Below, piece by piece: positions 41,720-50,330 of a stretch of DNA of 57,040 bases. This stretch comes from Clostridiales bacterium (GTDB lineage Bacteria > Bacillota > Clostridia > Christensenellales > Borkfalkiaceae): positions 1-57,040 of the forward strand of contig SVIM01000008.1 in assembly GCA_015069485.1 (NCBI GenBank). The letters run 5' to 3'. Below the pieces are notes generated by a model. That model had not been told where the DNA came from. It did no database searches and worked only from the letters and a program-made list of their open reading frames with translations. Position 1 is the stretch's first letter. Every line of letters starts with the position of its first letter. The position numbers were made by a program, and so were the translations under genes.

Positions 41720-42451
41720 ATGGCAGAACTTTCGTTTATAAACACTTGGTATTGGTTTTTGTTGGGCGCAGTAATAAGCTACTTTATAGGTTGCTTTAAC
41801 TTTGCGGTTTTAATCTCCCACATAAAAAAATCCGATATCCGTAATATTGGCAGCGGCAACCCGGGCACTATGAATATGACGCGTACTTTTGGCTTAAAGG
41901 TTGGTCTTATAAACTTTTTTTGCGACGCGTTCAAGGGTATGATACCCGTATTTGCAGGATATTTAATTTTTAAAGGCTTTTATTTTGAAGGAACCGAAAT
42001 TATCGTTTCCGACTTTGCAAGGTTCTTTTTTGGGCTATTTGCAGTAATAGGGCACGTTTTCCCCGTAACTATGAAGTTTAAGGGCGGTAAGGGTATAGCA
42101 ACTACCCTAGGTCTTTTTTGGGCGGCTCTTTCGTGTGAAGAGTGGTGGTTGATTCTCGTTGCGTTCGTTTTCCTTTTAGGAATCGTTGCGTATATTGCCT
42201 TAACCGAGTGGGGCTCAATGGGCTCGCTTATAGGCGTTTCCGGGCTTTCCGTTTGGCAAGGCTTATTCATTTTCTTCCGCTATCAAAGCTCCCTTCAAAG
42301 CGTGTACGTAATAATAATTTTTATGCTGATTTTATCGCTAAATTTATTAACTTGGCTCGCTCACAACAAAAACCTAATAAAGCTTTTGGCAGGGGAAGAG
42401 CATAGAACTTCTATTCTTGGCAAAATTAAAAATAAGCTTAAAAAGTCTTGA
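41720..42451 (+). CDS. plsY: Acyl-phosphate glycerol-3-phosphate acyltransferase PlsY
   Basis: 243 residues, about six membrane segments. The PlsY motifs are in order: DIRNIGSGNPGTMNM (motif 1), DAFKGMIPV (motif 2 region) and GHVFPVTMKFKGGKGIATTLG (motif 2/3). It transfers an acyl group from acyl-phosphate to glycerol-3-phosphate, the first step of phospholipid synthesis. AAGGAATAAGCTTATG gives the ribosome site. It is longer than the usual 190-210 because of an enlarged loop around KGFYFEGTEIIVSDFAR. Last gene of the lspA-plsY unit. Confidence 0.94.
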   Translation: MAELSFINTWYWFLLGAVISYFIGCFNFAVLISHIKKSDIRNIGSGNPGTMNMTRTFGLKVGLINFFCDAFKGMIPVFAGYLIFKGFYFEGTEIIVSDFARFFFGLFAVIGHVFPVTMKFKGGKGIATTLGLFWAALSCEEWWLILVAFVFLLGIVAYIALTEWGSMGSLIGVSGLSVWQGLFIFFRYQSSLQSVYVIIIFMLILSLNLLTWLAHNKNLIKLLAGEEHRTSILGKIKNKLKKS

Positions 42452-42481
42452 ATATCGTTCAAATTAAATAAAATATAAAAT

Positions 42482-42515
42482 AAAAGCGGCGAGTTATTGC
42501 TCACCGCTTTTTTAA
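42482..42515. terminator. Bidirectional terminator between plsY and the PH-like gene
   Basis: Stem AAAAGCGGCGAG/CTCACCGCTTTT (one mismatch) with loop TTATTG and T-runs on both strands. Confidence 0.85.
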
Positions 42516-42524
42516 ATACTATCG

Positions 42525-43016
42525 TTATTTATCGTCTTCGTTGCAAGAAATTCTATATTCAATCGTGGGGTTAACCTTTAAAATTGCCGTTACAAAATCG
42601 TTATACCACTCTTCGTTTACAACTATAACTATAAATTGTCCTTCCGTTTCAACGCCGTCCTTAATTTCGCCCTTAAAATAAACGGAAAGCTTGTTTAATT
42701 TAGTGTCGAGTAAAATCGTTTGCACCTTTTCAATTTCAAACTTGGATTTTATCAGGCCAAAGCAGGTAGTAAAATACTTATCGTCAACGGCGTAGTAAGA
42801 ATTTTTTAAAATACTAACTAAAATAACGGCAAGCGCAACGGATACGGCAAACATTAAAACGTACTGAATAATTTTATATTCGGGGTTAGGGGCAGAAGCC
42901 AAGCCGTAGCGAATAACCTGATACAGCGTTATTCCAAAGCCAACGGCGCATAATATTAACGCAACGTAAATTAAAGCTTTTATTAATTTTGTAAATTGAT
43001 ATTTAAAGGTTTTCAT
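42525..43016 (-). CDS. Membrane protein with bacterial PH-like domain
   Basis: 163 residues. Two membrane segments (about 14-36 and 53-76) are followed by a domain with YYAVDDKYFTTCFGLIKSKFEI and EKVQTILLDTKLNKLSVYF. That pattern fits the bacterial PH (YdbS/YdbT-like, PF03703) fold: tandem strands with a conserved hydrophobic dipeptide plus Thr. Function unknown. The ATG at 43016 has no ribosome site; TTGATT-17-TATAAT ends six bases before it, so the mRNA is predicted to be leaderless. A longer start would lie inside the promoter. Divergent from acnA. Confidence 0.6.
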   Translation of the reverse strand: MKTFKYQFTKLIKALIYVALILCAVGFGITLYQVIRYGLASAPNPEYKIIQYVLMFAVSVALAVILVSILKNSYYAVDDKYFTTCFGLIKSKFEIEKVQTILLDTKLNKLSVYFKGEIKDGVETEGQFIVIVVNEEWYNDFVTAILKVNPTIEYRISCNEDDK

Positions 43017-43022
43017 AAGTAT

Positions 43023-43051
43023 ATTATACACTCAACTTTAATAAAAATCAA
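43023..43051 (-). promoter_or_regulatory. Promoter abutting the PH-like gene start (leaderless mRNA predicted)
   Basis: TTGATT (43051-43046), 17 bases, TATAAT (43028-43023), six bases, ATG. Confidence 0.78.
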
Positions 43052-43089
43052 CATTTTTTTTGCAAAGCAAAATTAATACCTTTAAACGT

Positions 43090-43118
43090 TTGAAATATTT
43101 TATATAATAGGTTAAAAT
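43090..43118 (+). promoter_or_regulatory. Sigma-A promoter of the aconitase gene
   Basis: TTGAAA (43090-43095), 17 bases, TAAAAT (43113-43118). An overlapping TATAAT (43103-43108) has no suitable -35. Confidence 0.65.
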
Positions 43119-43165
43119 ATATGTATTAACTTTACTTGGCAAAAGTTTTTGCTAATAGGAGAAAT

Positions 43166-45388
43166 ATGATTAAGCTTATAAAAGGCGGTGTTTACTACAC
43201 CGAAGGAAAGTTATTAAAAGAAAGCGTAGCTTTTATGGTCGAAGCAAAAAAGCAAAAGGCTATAAAGGGTACTATTGCGTATAACATTTTATCTTCACAT
43301 AACGTGGGGGACGAAAACAATTTAAAAATTAAGTTCGACGCAATGGCCTCGCACGATATTACTTACGTAGGCATAATTCAAACGGCAAAGGCATCCGGGC
43401 TTGAAAAATTCCCCTTGTCATACACTCTTACAAACTGCCATAATTCCCTTTGTGCGGTAGGTGGAACAATTAACGAGGACGACCATGTATTCGGTCTTTC
43501 CGCAGCAAAAAAATACGGCGGAAATTACGTTCCTCCTCACCTTGCGGTAATTCACCAATATATGCGCGAAATGAAGGCAGGCTGCGGTAAAATGATACTC
43601 GGCTCAGACAGTCATACTCGCTACGGTGCGCTTGGTACTATGGCTGTTGGCGAAGGTGGGCCCGAGCTTGTTAAACAGCTTTTAAATCAAACCTACGATA
43701 TTAAAAAACCTGAAGTAATTGCGGTATATCTTAAGGGTAAACCCAAAAAAGGCGTTGGACCTCAAGATATTGCAATAGCCTTAATAGGCGCAACCTTTAA
43801 AAAGGGGTTTGTTAAAAATAAGGTATTAGAATTCATTGGCCCCGGCGTAAAAAATCTTTCTATGGACTACCGCCTTGGCATTGACGTAATGACCACGGAA
43901 ACGACCTGTTTATCCTCCGTTTGGGAAACGGACGAAACGGTTAAAGAATATTTAAAGCTTCATAATAGGGAAGAAGATTATAAGCAGTTAAAGCCTGCAG
44001 ACCCCGCTTATTACGACGGCGCGGTAGTAATCGATTTATCTAAAATAGAGCCTATGATTGCCCTTCCTTTCCACCCCTCTAACGCATATACCGTAAGGGA
44101 GGTAATCGACAACGCCGCCGATATTTTAGGCGAAATCGAAGCAAACGGAAACAAGCTTAAGGGCAACAATACCTTCCGTTTAACCGATAAAATTAAGGAT
44201 GGTAAGGTTTTCGTAAGCCAAGGTATAATCGCAGGCTGTGCGGGCGGTATGTACGAAAATATTGCCGAAGCAGCCGAAATTTTAAAGGGTCATAGCTGTG
44301 GCTTTGACGAATTTTCGTTAAGCGTTTATCCTCAATCTCAGCCCGTATTTAAAAGCCTTGTGGATAACGGATATATTTCCAATCTAATGCAGTCGGGCGC
44401 AATCGTTAAAACGGCGTTCTGCGGTCCTTGCTTCGGCGCGGGCGATACCCCTGCAAATAACGGCCTTTCTATTCGCCACACCACTCGAAATTTCGAAAAT
44501 AGAGAAGGCAGTAAGCTTGGCGAAGGTCAGCTTGCGGCGGTTGCGTTAATGGACGCGCGCTCTATTGCGGCAACGGCGGCAAACGGCGGTGTTTTAACCC
44601 CCGCAACCGAGGTGGAATATACCAAAAAACTCAAAAAATATTACTTCGATAAGTCCATATACGAAAATAGGGTGTATATTGGGGAAAATAATGCAAACGA
44701 AGGTGTTAACCTCGTTTACGGCAACAATATTGCCGACTGGCCCGAGCAAATTGCCTTAACTCAAAATATTTTAATCAAGGCAGTTTCCGTAATCTCCGAC
44801 CCCGTTACGACTACCGACGAATTAATACCTTCGGGCGAAACTTCTTCATATCGCTCCAACCCCTTGCGCCTTGCAGAATTTACCCTTTCAAGAAAGGACC
44901 CGCAGTATGTAAGTAGGGCAAAGGCGGTAAAGGCGGACGAGCTTTTAAGAAGGGAAAACGGAGCGTTACCCGAAGAAGTATTAAAGGAAGTGGGCATAGA
45001 AATCCCTGCAAACACCTTGTACGGCAGCTGCGTTATTGCCAAAAAGCCCGGGGACGGCTCTGCTCGCGAGCAGGCGGCTTCCTGCCAACGAGTTTTAGGT
45101 GGCGTTGCCAATATTGCGCTTGAATACGCAACCAAGCGCTATCGCTCCAACCTTATAAACTGGGGTATGCTTCCCTTAATTGCAAAAAGCTTTGACTTTA
45201 AGGTTGGCGACTATATTTTAATCGAAAATATTACCGATTATATAAAGCAAGAAAACCCCGTTATACCTGCAAAGCATATATCTGGTGGCAAGGTAAAGCA
45301 GGTTAGCTTCGAGGTTGGCTCACTAACTCAAGAAGAAAAGCAAATAATACTTCAAGGTTGCCTTATAAACTTTAATAAAAACAAATAA
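43166..45388 (+). CDS. Aconitate hydratase family [4Fe-4S] enzyme
   Basis: 740 residues; four-domain aconitase architecture. Cluster cysteines lie in TNCHNSLC-type and FCGPCFGAG segments (the latter C-x2-C near residue 418); substrate loops include [18 protein letters not shown] and [13 protein letters not shown]. The swivel domain (about 560-740) begins after [20 protein letters not shown]. The reaction expected is citrate to isocitrate, but homologues in Clostridia are often annotated only as hydratase, and no citrate synthase or isocitrate dehydrogenase is in the window. Start choice: AGGAG eight bases before ATG 43166; the in-frame TTG at 43136 is rejected. Monocistronic between a promoter and a terminator. 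Confidence 0.9.
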   Translation: MIKLIKGGVYYTEGKLLKESVAFMVEAKKQKAIKGTIAYNILSSHNVGDENNLKIKFDAMASHDITYVGIIQTAKASGLEKFPLSYTLTNCHNSLCAVGGTINEDDHVFGLSAAKKYGGNYVPPHLAVIHQYMREMKAGCGKMILGSDSHTRYGALGTMAVGEGGPELVKQLLNQTYDIKKPEVIAVYLKGKPKKGVGPQDIAIALIGATFKKGFVKNKVLEFIGPGVKNLSMDYRLGIDVMTTETTCLSSVWETDETVKEYLKLHNREEDYKQLKPADPAYYDGAVVIDLSKIEPMIALPFHPSNAYTVREVIDNAADILGEIEANGNKLKGNNTFRLTDKIKDGKVFVSQGIIAGCAGGMYENIAEAAEILKGHSCGFDEFSLSVYPQSQPVFKSLVDNGYISNLMQSGAIVKTAFCGPCFGAGDTPANNGLSIRHTTRNFENREGSKLGEGQLAAVALMDARSIAATAANGGVLTPATEVEYTKKLKKYYFDKSIYENRVYIGENNANEGVNLVYGNNIADWPEQIALTQNILIKAVSVISDPVTTTDELIPSGETSSYRSNPLRLAEFTLSRKDPQYVSRAKAVKADELLRRENGALPEEVLKEVGIEIPANTLYGSCVIAKKPGDGSAREQAASCQRVLGGVANIALEYATKRYRSNLINWGMLPLIAKSFDFKVGDYILIENITDYIKQENPVIPAKHISGGKVKQVSFEVGSLTQEEKQIILQGCLINFNKNK

Positions 45389-45392
45389 CTAA

Positions 45393-45428
45393 AAGCCCGT
45401 TGCAAGCTTTTGCAACGGGCTTAAATTT
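45393..45428 (+). terminator. Intrinsic terminator after the aconitase gene
   Basis: Stem AAGCCCGTTGCAA/TTGCAACGGGCTT, then AAATTTTAA. Confidence 0.85.
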
Positions 45429-45482
45429 TAATGTTTGGGGCATATATGCCGTCCAATTTGCATTTTTGTGGTAAATTTTTAG

Positions 45483-45977
45483 TTAAAACGAAATTGATTT
45501 AGGTGGAAGGCGGTGGGGTTTTTTAGGTAATTTTCCACCTCTGCCAGGCACAAATTTAGGGTGTCTGGGTTTAGGCAATTCTACCTTTTTACCTTCTTTT
45601 TCTTTGCAGCTTGGACAATTTTCGTCTTGACAATTTTTATCCTCGCAGTCTTTGCACTTATCCTTTTCGCAGTCTTTGCACTTGTCCTCGTCGCAAGCGC
45701 CGTCTTTATAGTTTTTGCCCTTGCATCTTTCGTCTAATAAGCTACTTTTATTAATCTTGCTTCCGCACTTGGGGCAAAACATATCGCCAAAATCGTTCAT
45801 TTCGTTATTCCACATATGCATATCGTTGCCTTTTTTACTTTCGTTTGTTCTAACTTGTTCCGTGCGTCTATCCATCGTTTCACCGTTCATCGTACTTCCC
45901 TTAGAACAACCAACGGCTCCGCACGCCGTAGCAATAGCTACTGCGGAAATTATTAAATTTACTATCAATCTTTTCAT
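45483..45977 (-). CDS. Cysteine-rich lipoprotein with zinc-ribbon-like motif
   Basis: 164 residues; no family recognised. Signal peptide MKRLIVNLIISAVAIATACG, with probable lipidation at C24 (AVGC). The middle holds FCPKCGSKI (C68, C71), a zinc-ribbon knuckle, then a dense Cys/Asp/Lys block (C85 to C124, about nine Cys) with two copies of DKCKDCE. The last 35 residues are Pro/Lys-rich and basic, perhaps cell-wall binding. The Cys spacing suggests metal binding outside the membrane. No ribosome site is visible before the ATG. Convergent with the aconitase gene and divergent from the hydrogenase-type regulator. Function unknown. Confidence 0.7.
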   Translation of the reverse strand: MKRLIVNLIISAVAIATACGAVGCSKGSTMNGETMDRRTEQVRTNESKKGNDMHMWNNEMNDFGDMFCPKCGSKINKSSLLDERCKGKNYKDGACDEDKCKDCEKDKCKDCEDKNCQDENCPSCKEKEGKKVELPKPRHPKFVPGRGGKLPKKPHRLPPKSISF

Positions 45978-46017
45978 ACTAACAGTATGTAAAAAAAATA
46001 AATTTACTATTCACTTG

Positions 46018-46046
46018 TTGCAATTTTTTTTACTCCGTGCTATAAT
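46018..46046 (+). promoter_or_regulatory. Sigma-A promoter for the hydrogenase-type regulator
   Basis: TTGCAA (46018-46023), 17 bases, TATAAT (46041-46046). Confidence 0.8.
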
Positions 46047-46050
46047 ATCC

Positions 46051-46176
46051 TTGCCCGAGTTTAAAGGTTCGCCTAAAAACGAGGGGGAGTAATAATGCGT
46101 AATCTCTTGGCGTTTTAGTCAAGAAGTTTTTTTGCGTGCTTTTAATTTCCCCCGCTCGGCGCGGAGGAATTTTTTT
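46051..46176 (+). promoter_or_regulatory. Attenuator-like structured leader
   Basis: Two exclusive structures can form. (a) CCCCCGC (46149-46155) pairs with GCGGAGG (46161-46167, one mismatch), followed at once by AA and seven T ending at the ATG; this is an intrinsic terminator that also hides the ribosome site. (b) CGAGGGGGA (from 46080) pairs with TCCCCCGCTCG (to 46158), which would break (a). The left strand of (b) is itself the ribosome site of a seven-codon frame. No known riboswitch class was recognised. Confidence 0.55.
46094..46117 (+). CDS. Possible seven-residue leader peptide
   Basis: ATG-CGT-AAT-CTC-TTG-GCG-TTT-TAG encodes MRNLLAF. It is preceded by a very strong GAGGGGGAG five bases upstream, far better than chance would need. 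It lies within the attenuator-like leader of the hydrogenase-type regulator. Ribosome occupancy here could control the competing hairpins. Two adjacent Leu codons are the only possible amino acid bias. Confidence 0.4.
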
Positions 46177-46425
46177 ATGTCAGAAAATAGGCTTGCTGTT
46201 GTTAGCATTATAGTTGAAAACCGTGAAAATAGCGAAAAAATAAACGCTATACTTTCGCAATACGGCGAATATATGGTGGGGCGTATGGGCGTTCCCTATA
46301 AAGAAAGGGGCGTTTCGGTCATTTGCATAATTTGTGATGCCCCTGCCGAAATTATCAACACCTTAACGGGCAAAATCGGTATGCTTTCGGGCGTTACGGC
46401 AAAAACGCTATTTTCTAAAAAATAA
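46177..46425 (+). CDS. Iron-only hydrogenase system regulator-like protein (TIGR03959 type)
   Basis: 82 residues. The sequence LAVVSIIVENRENSEKINAIL, GEYMVGRMGVPYKERGVSVI and the ending NTLTGKIGMLSGVTAK match the small ACT/NikR-C-like proteins found with [FeFe]-hydrogenase maturation genes in Clostridia. There is no DNA-binding domain, so regulator is a name inherited from context. GCGGAGG precedes ATG 46177 by nine bases; an upstream in-frame ATG at 46132 lies inside the leader structure and is rejected. No hydE, hydF, hydG or hydrogenase gene is in the window; an ABC importer follows after 90 bases. Confidence 0.8.
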   Translation: MSENRLAVVSIIVENRENSEKINAILSQYGEYMVGRMGVPYKERGVSVICIICDAPAEIINTLTGKIGMLSGVTAKTLFSKK

Positions 46426-46514
46426 TAGTTCTATTTTAAAATATAGAAAAAATTTTTAACAAAAAATTAATTTTTTAAGGTAAAAGGTACGCCTAATACC
46501 AAAAAGGAGAAATA

Positions 46515-47561
46515 ATGAAAAAATTTTTAACAGCCTTACTTTGCGCCGTAAGCGCATTTATGGCAACCTTTGGCTTTTCCGCCTGCGTAAACACTACAAA
46601 TACCAATAAGCTTTCGCTTTACCTTCCCGACGGTGCGCCTGCGCTTTCGGTAGCCCGCTTAATGGACGACGAAGCTATTCTTGACCAAGCTATCGAATAT
46701 AGCGTCGTTTCGGCAAGCACTATTCAAGCCTTCGTCACGGGCGAAAATCCTACGGCGGATTTTTGTATTCTTCCCGTAAACTTGGCAAGTAAGCTTTTAG
46801 GTAGCGGTGACTCGTATAAAATGCTCGGTGCGGTTACTAACGGCAACCTGTTCATTTTAAATAAAAAATCACCCGATAATACGGGTTATCAATCTCCCGA
46901 TATCTCAACGGAAAATATCAGCACATTAATAGGTAGTAGGGTGGGGGTAATAAACCTTGCCAATGTGCCCGGCTTAACCTTTAAAGCAATTTTAAACGAC
47001 AACTCTCTTGCCTATCAAGAGCTTACCGAAGGCGTAGAATACGACGAAAACAAGGTAAATCTTATTGCGATAGACGCCACCCAGGTTTTGCCTACAAACG
47101 ATAACTGCGACTATTTTATAGTTCCCGAGCCTGCCGCAACTACAAAGGTAAACGCAACCCAACAAAAGCTTAATATTGCAGGTAGCTTGCAAGAGCTTTA
47201 TGGCCAAGACGGCGGTTATCCTCAAGCCGTTCTCGTTGCAAAAAATTCGGTAATTTCCTCCCACAACAAAACGGTAACGCAATTAATTGCTTCCTTCCAG
47301 CAAAATAAGGCTTGGCTCACGGCGGAAGATACTTCGTTTGAAGCAATTTTAAACGCTATAACCTCTCACTATTTAATGCAAGATACAACTCCTACCTTTA
47401 ATGCAAACAACTTAAACGGGCAAGTTATAAACAACTGCGGTATAAATTTCGTAAGCTCGGCAAATTGCAAGGGGCAAGTAATTTCCTATATTCAAAAATT
47501 AAACGCAATAACTAATAACGCTTGGGGCAATCCTGCGCAAAACTTCTTTTACGAACAATGA
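46515..47561 (+). CDS. ABC transporter substrate-binding lipoprotein (SsuA/TauA/NMT1-like)
   Basis: 348 residues. Signal peptide MKKFLTALLCAVSAFMATFG with lipidation at C24 (FSAC). The fold pattern (LSLYLPDGAPALSVARLM; ADFCILPVNLASKLL; GSRVGVINL) matches the two-domain periplasmic-binding proteins of the nitrate/sulfonate/thiamine-precursor group. AAAAAGGAGAAATAATG is the ribosome site. The stop overlaps the permease start by four bases. Ligand unknown: homologues bind sulfonates, nitrate, aromatic acids or pyrimidine precursors. No thiamine riboswitch precedes it. Confidence 0.88.
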   Translation: MKKFLTALLCAVSAFMATFGFSACVNTTNTNKLSLYLPDGAPALSVARLMDDEAILDQAIEYSVVSASTIQAFVTGENPTADFCILPVNLASKLLGSGDSYKMLGAVTNGNLFILNKKSPDNTGYQSPDISTENISTLIGSRVGVINLANVPGLTFKAILNDNSLAYQELTEGVEYDENKVNLIAIDATQVLPTNDNCDYFIVPEPAATTKVNATQQKLNIAGSLQELYGQDGGYPQAVLVAKNSVISSHNKTVTQLIASFQQNKAWLTAEDTSFEAILNAITSHYLMQDTTPTFNANNLNGQVINNCGINFVSSANCKGQVISYIQKLNAITNNAWGNPAQNFFYEQ

Positions 47562-48328
47562 AATCTTTTTTAAAATATAATAAAATAAATTTAATATTTT
47601 CCGCCCTTTCAATAATATTCGTTTTCGTCTTGTGGCAGGTATGCTTTTTTATAGTGGGTAACGACTATTTAGTGCCGTCCTTAAACGATACGGTAACTGA
47701 ATTTTTTACTCTTTTTAGCGAGGCGTTTTTTTGGAAAGCCTTTTTAAATACTTTTTTAAGGGTTTTGTCGGCGTTTGCAGTTTCCTTCATTTTGGGTGCG
47801 GTATGCAGTATTTTATCGGTTTTTTTCAAGCCTTTTAACTCGTTTATAAACCCTATAATCACAATACTTCGCGCCCTTCCCACAATGGCGGCTTTACTTA
47901 TAATTTTGCTTTGGCTTTCGCCTAAAACCGCACCCGTATTAATTTGCGTATTAGTGTTATTCCCCCTTATATATACCCAAATTAATGCGCAAATTAATGC
48001 GATTGACAGCGGTATTTTGCAAATGGCAAAGGTATATAATTTGCCCTTTTATAAAAGGTTAACTAAAATATATTTGCCCTTAACCTTACCTGGCATTTTT
48101 TTGTATTCGGGCAGCAATCTTTCGTTTGCAATAAAAATAGTAGTTTCAGCAGAGGTTATGGCAAATACCTTAACTGCCTTGGGCGGATTGATGCAAACTG
48201 CAAACTTATATTTGCAAACCTCGCGCCTTGCCGCGCTTACCATAGTTGCGGTAATTTTAGGCCTTTTAATCGAAGGGTTTTTCGCTCTTTTATACAAGGT
48301 AATTTTTAAGTGGAAAAGGGGGGAATAA
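47558..48328 (+). CDS. ABC transporter permease (SsuC/TauC-like)
   Basis: 256 residues from the ATG overlapping the previous stop (ATGA). About six membrane segments. The EAA-like loop that contacts the ATPase is around AKVYNLPFYKRLTKIYLP, in which the conserved Gly after EAA is replaced. A long ATG-less extension upstream is rejected because it lies inside the binding-protein gene. The set 46515-48993 is a complete importer with one binding protein, one permease (homodimer) and one ATPase. A 3-base gap separates it from the GTG start of the ATPase. Confidence 0.9.
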   Translation: MKSFLKYNKINLIFSALSIIFVFVLWQVCFFIVGNDYLVPSLNDTVTEFFTLFSEAFFWKAFLNTFLRVLSAFAVSFILGAVCSILSVFFKPFNSFINPIITILRALPTMAALLIILLWLSPKTAPVLICVLVLFPLIYTQINAQINAIDSGILQMAKVYNLPFYKRLTKIYLPLTLPGIFLYSGSNLSFAIKIVVSAEVMANTLTALGGLMQTANLYLQTSRLAALTIVAVILGLLIEGFFALLYKVIFKWKRGE

Positions 48329-48330
48329 CG

Positions 48331-48993
48331 GTGTTTGAAATAAAAAACTTAACTAAAAAATACGGCGATTTGTGCGTGTATAATAATTTCAATTTTGCCT
48401 TTAAAAAGGGGCAAATAACCTGCGTTTTAGGCGAAAGCGGTTGTGGCAAAACTACGCTTTTAAATGTAATAGCAAATCTAACTGAATACGAAGGAAGCGT
48501 CCCTAAAATCAAAACCTCCTATATTTTTCAAACGCCCAACCTTTTACCTAACCTAACCGTTTACGGCAATCTGCAATTAGTTTGCGGGGACGAAGAAAAA
48601 ATTAAAAGCGTTATAAATTCGTGTGGGCTTGAAGAAAAAATTAACAGCTATCCTAACCGGCTTTCCGGCGGGCAAAAGCAACGCGTTTCTATTGCGCGCG
48701 CCTTTTTATACGACGCGGAATTAATTTTAATGGACGAGCCGTTTAGCTTTCTCGATTTAAAATTAAAGCTTTCCGTTGCAGAGCTTTTTATAAAAATGCA
48801 AAAAAGCCTTAATAAAACTGCCCTTTTCGTCACTCACGATATTGACGAGGCGTTAATGCTCGCCGATAGAATCGTGTTAATAAAGTCGGGGGAAATTCAA
48901 AGGGAATTTATTCCAAGCAAATCGGAGCCGCCACGCCCCTTCGGCGAAAACGAAGAGCTTCGCAAGCAAATTATCGCAGAATTAATTAAGTAG
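48331..48993 (+). CDS. ABC transporter ATP-binding protein (SsuB/TauB-like)
   Basis: 220 residues. Walker A is GESGCGKTT (about 33-41), the ABC signature is RLSGGQKQRVSIARAFL, Walker B is LILMDEPF and the switch is VTHDIDEA, as usual for the nitrate/sulfonate ATPases. The GTG at 48331 is chosen because AAAAGGGGGG ends six bases before it; the other in-frame GTG at 48310 lies upstream of that ribosome site and inside the permease gene. Closes the importer operon; no strong terminator was found before the next promoter at 49070. Confidence 0.93.
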   Translation: MFEIKNLTKKYGDLCVYNNFNFAFKKGQITCVLGESGCGKTTLLNVIANLTEYEGSVPKIKTSYIFQTPNLLPNLTVYGNLQLVCGDEEKIKSVINSCGLEEKINSYPNRLSGGQKQRVSIARAFLYDAELILMDEPFSFLDLKLKLSVAELFIKMQKSLNKTALFVTHDIDEALMLADRIVLIKSGEIQREFIPSKSEPPRPFGENEELRKQIIAELIK

Positions 48994-49069
48994 CGTAAGG
49001 GTTTTATTTATTATAAATAAACTAATTTTAAATGTGTATAATTTATTAACGGCTTATAATTTGAGTGTA

Positions 49070-49098
49070 TTGACATAAAACAGCAACGGCTATAAAAT
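49070..49098 (+). promoter_or_regulatory. Sigma-A promoter of the GH16 gene
   Basis: TTGACA (49070-49075), 17 bases, TAAAAT (49093-49098). A TATAAT-like ATAAT run further upstream lacks a -35 box. Confidence 0.85.
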
Positions 49099-49116
49099 TA
49101 AACTTAAGAGGTAGAT

Positions 49117-50232
49117 ATGATAATTAACACTTTTAAAAGGCGCTATCTTCGTTTATTAACCGTTTTTGCGCTAGCTTTTATATTTATTTTTAGCTCCTGC
49201 TCGTTGTTCGAGCCTGCTACGCTTGAATTAAGTGAAGAGCAGGTTATGCTAACCGTTGGCGAAAGCGCCAGCGTTTTGGCTGTTTCAAACAAAAAGAACT
49301 TAAAATGGACTTCGAGCGACGAAGATATTGCAACCGTATCTTCTAACGGAGAAATTACCGCAATAAGCGCAGGCGAAGTGGATATAACCGTGTCCGTTGC
49401 AGGGGTAAGCGCAACCTGTACGGTAGTGGTAGAAGACGGATTTATTAAAAATTTAGCGCTTATTTGGCAAGATGAATTTATAGGTGACGAGCTTGACTTA
49501 ACCAAGTGGGGCTATCAAACGGGCATACGCGACTTTTATAACGGAAGGGCTTCGGGCTCAAAGCATTGGGGAAATAACGAGCTTCAGTATTACACCGAAG
49601 ATTCTGTTACGGTTCAAGACGGCGTTTTAACCATAACCGCGCAAAAGCGTGAAATGGAGGAAATGGAATACACCTCCGCCAGAATTTTAACGCGTGATTT
49701 AGCCTATTTCACCTACGGCTATTTTGAAGCAAGAATAAAGCTTCCCGCAGTAAACGGTATGTGGCCTGCCTTTTGGATGCTCCCCCAACCTAACGGAGAA
49801 AACGGAACTGCAAACGATTACGGAACTTGGGCGGCAAGTGGCGAAATCGATATTATGGAAGCGAAGGGAAGGGTAGATAACGAAATAGGCAACGCTCTTC
49901 ACTTTGGCGGTAATTGGCCCAACAACACCTATTTGGCTGATAACGAAAGGCTTAATTCAAGCATTTCAGAGTGGCATACCTACGGAATTGATTGGCGTTC
50001 CGATAAAATTACTTGGTATGTCGACGGCGTTCAGTCCTTTACCCTTGAAAGCGAAAGATGGTGGACGGCTTCTTCAAACGAAGATAGCGCACCATTCGAT
50101 AGGGATTTTTACTTGCTTTTAAACCTTGCGGTTGGCGGTAATTACGATAACGGAGTTACCCCGCCCGACGATTTTATATCGGCAGATATGCAGGTCGATT
50201 ATGTACGCGTATTCAAGCATTTAGAAAGTTAG
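49117..50232 (+). CDS. BIG2-GH16 beta-glucanase lipoprotein
   Basis: 371 residues. Signal peptide with lipidation at C28 (FSSC). One BIG2 domain (about 34-106; SSDEDIATVSSNGEITAISA) is followed by a glycoside hydrolase 16 domain (about 112-371). The catalytic triad lies in GEIDIMEAKG (E243 nucleophile, D245, E248 acid/base), with GMWPAFWML and HWGNNELQYY as substrate-cleft strands. The extra residue in ExDIxE and the context put it near laminarinases (endo-beta-1,3-glucanases), with beta-1,3-1,4-glucan also possible. AAGAGGTAG is the ribosome site. It lies just before a carbohydrate-binding-like lipoprotein (50331). Confidence 0.93.
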   Translation: MIINTFKRRYLRLLTVFALAFIFIFSSCSLFEPATLELSEEQVMLTVGESASVLAVSNKKNLKWTSSDEDIATVSSNGEITAISAGEVDITVSVAGVSATCTVVVEDGFIKNLALIWQDEFIGDELDLTKWGYQTGIRDFYNGRASGSKHWGNNELQYYTEDSVTVQDGVLTITAQKREMEEMEYTSARILTRDLAYFTYGYFEARIKLPAVNGMWPAFWMLPQPNGENGTANDYGTWAASGEIDIMEAKGRVDNEIGNALHFGGNWPNNTYLADNERLNSSISEWHTYGIDWRSDKITWYVDGVQSFTLESERWWTASSNEDSAPFDRDFYLLLNLAVGGNYDNGVTPPDDFISADMQVDYVRVFKHLES

Positions 50233-50330
50233 CGCATATCGCTTTTCCGTTTATTTTAATTATTGCTACATATAAAATAAACGCGTTATTCGGTATTGTC
50301 TAAAATAAAATTATATACAGGAGGATTAAA

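Noticed and set aside
46428-46514. A thiamine (TPP) riboswitch before the ABC importer, expected if it carried a thiamine precursor.
   Set aside because: None of the TPP aptamer blocks (CTGAGA, ACCTGAT) is present.
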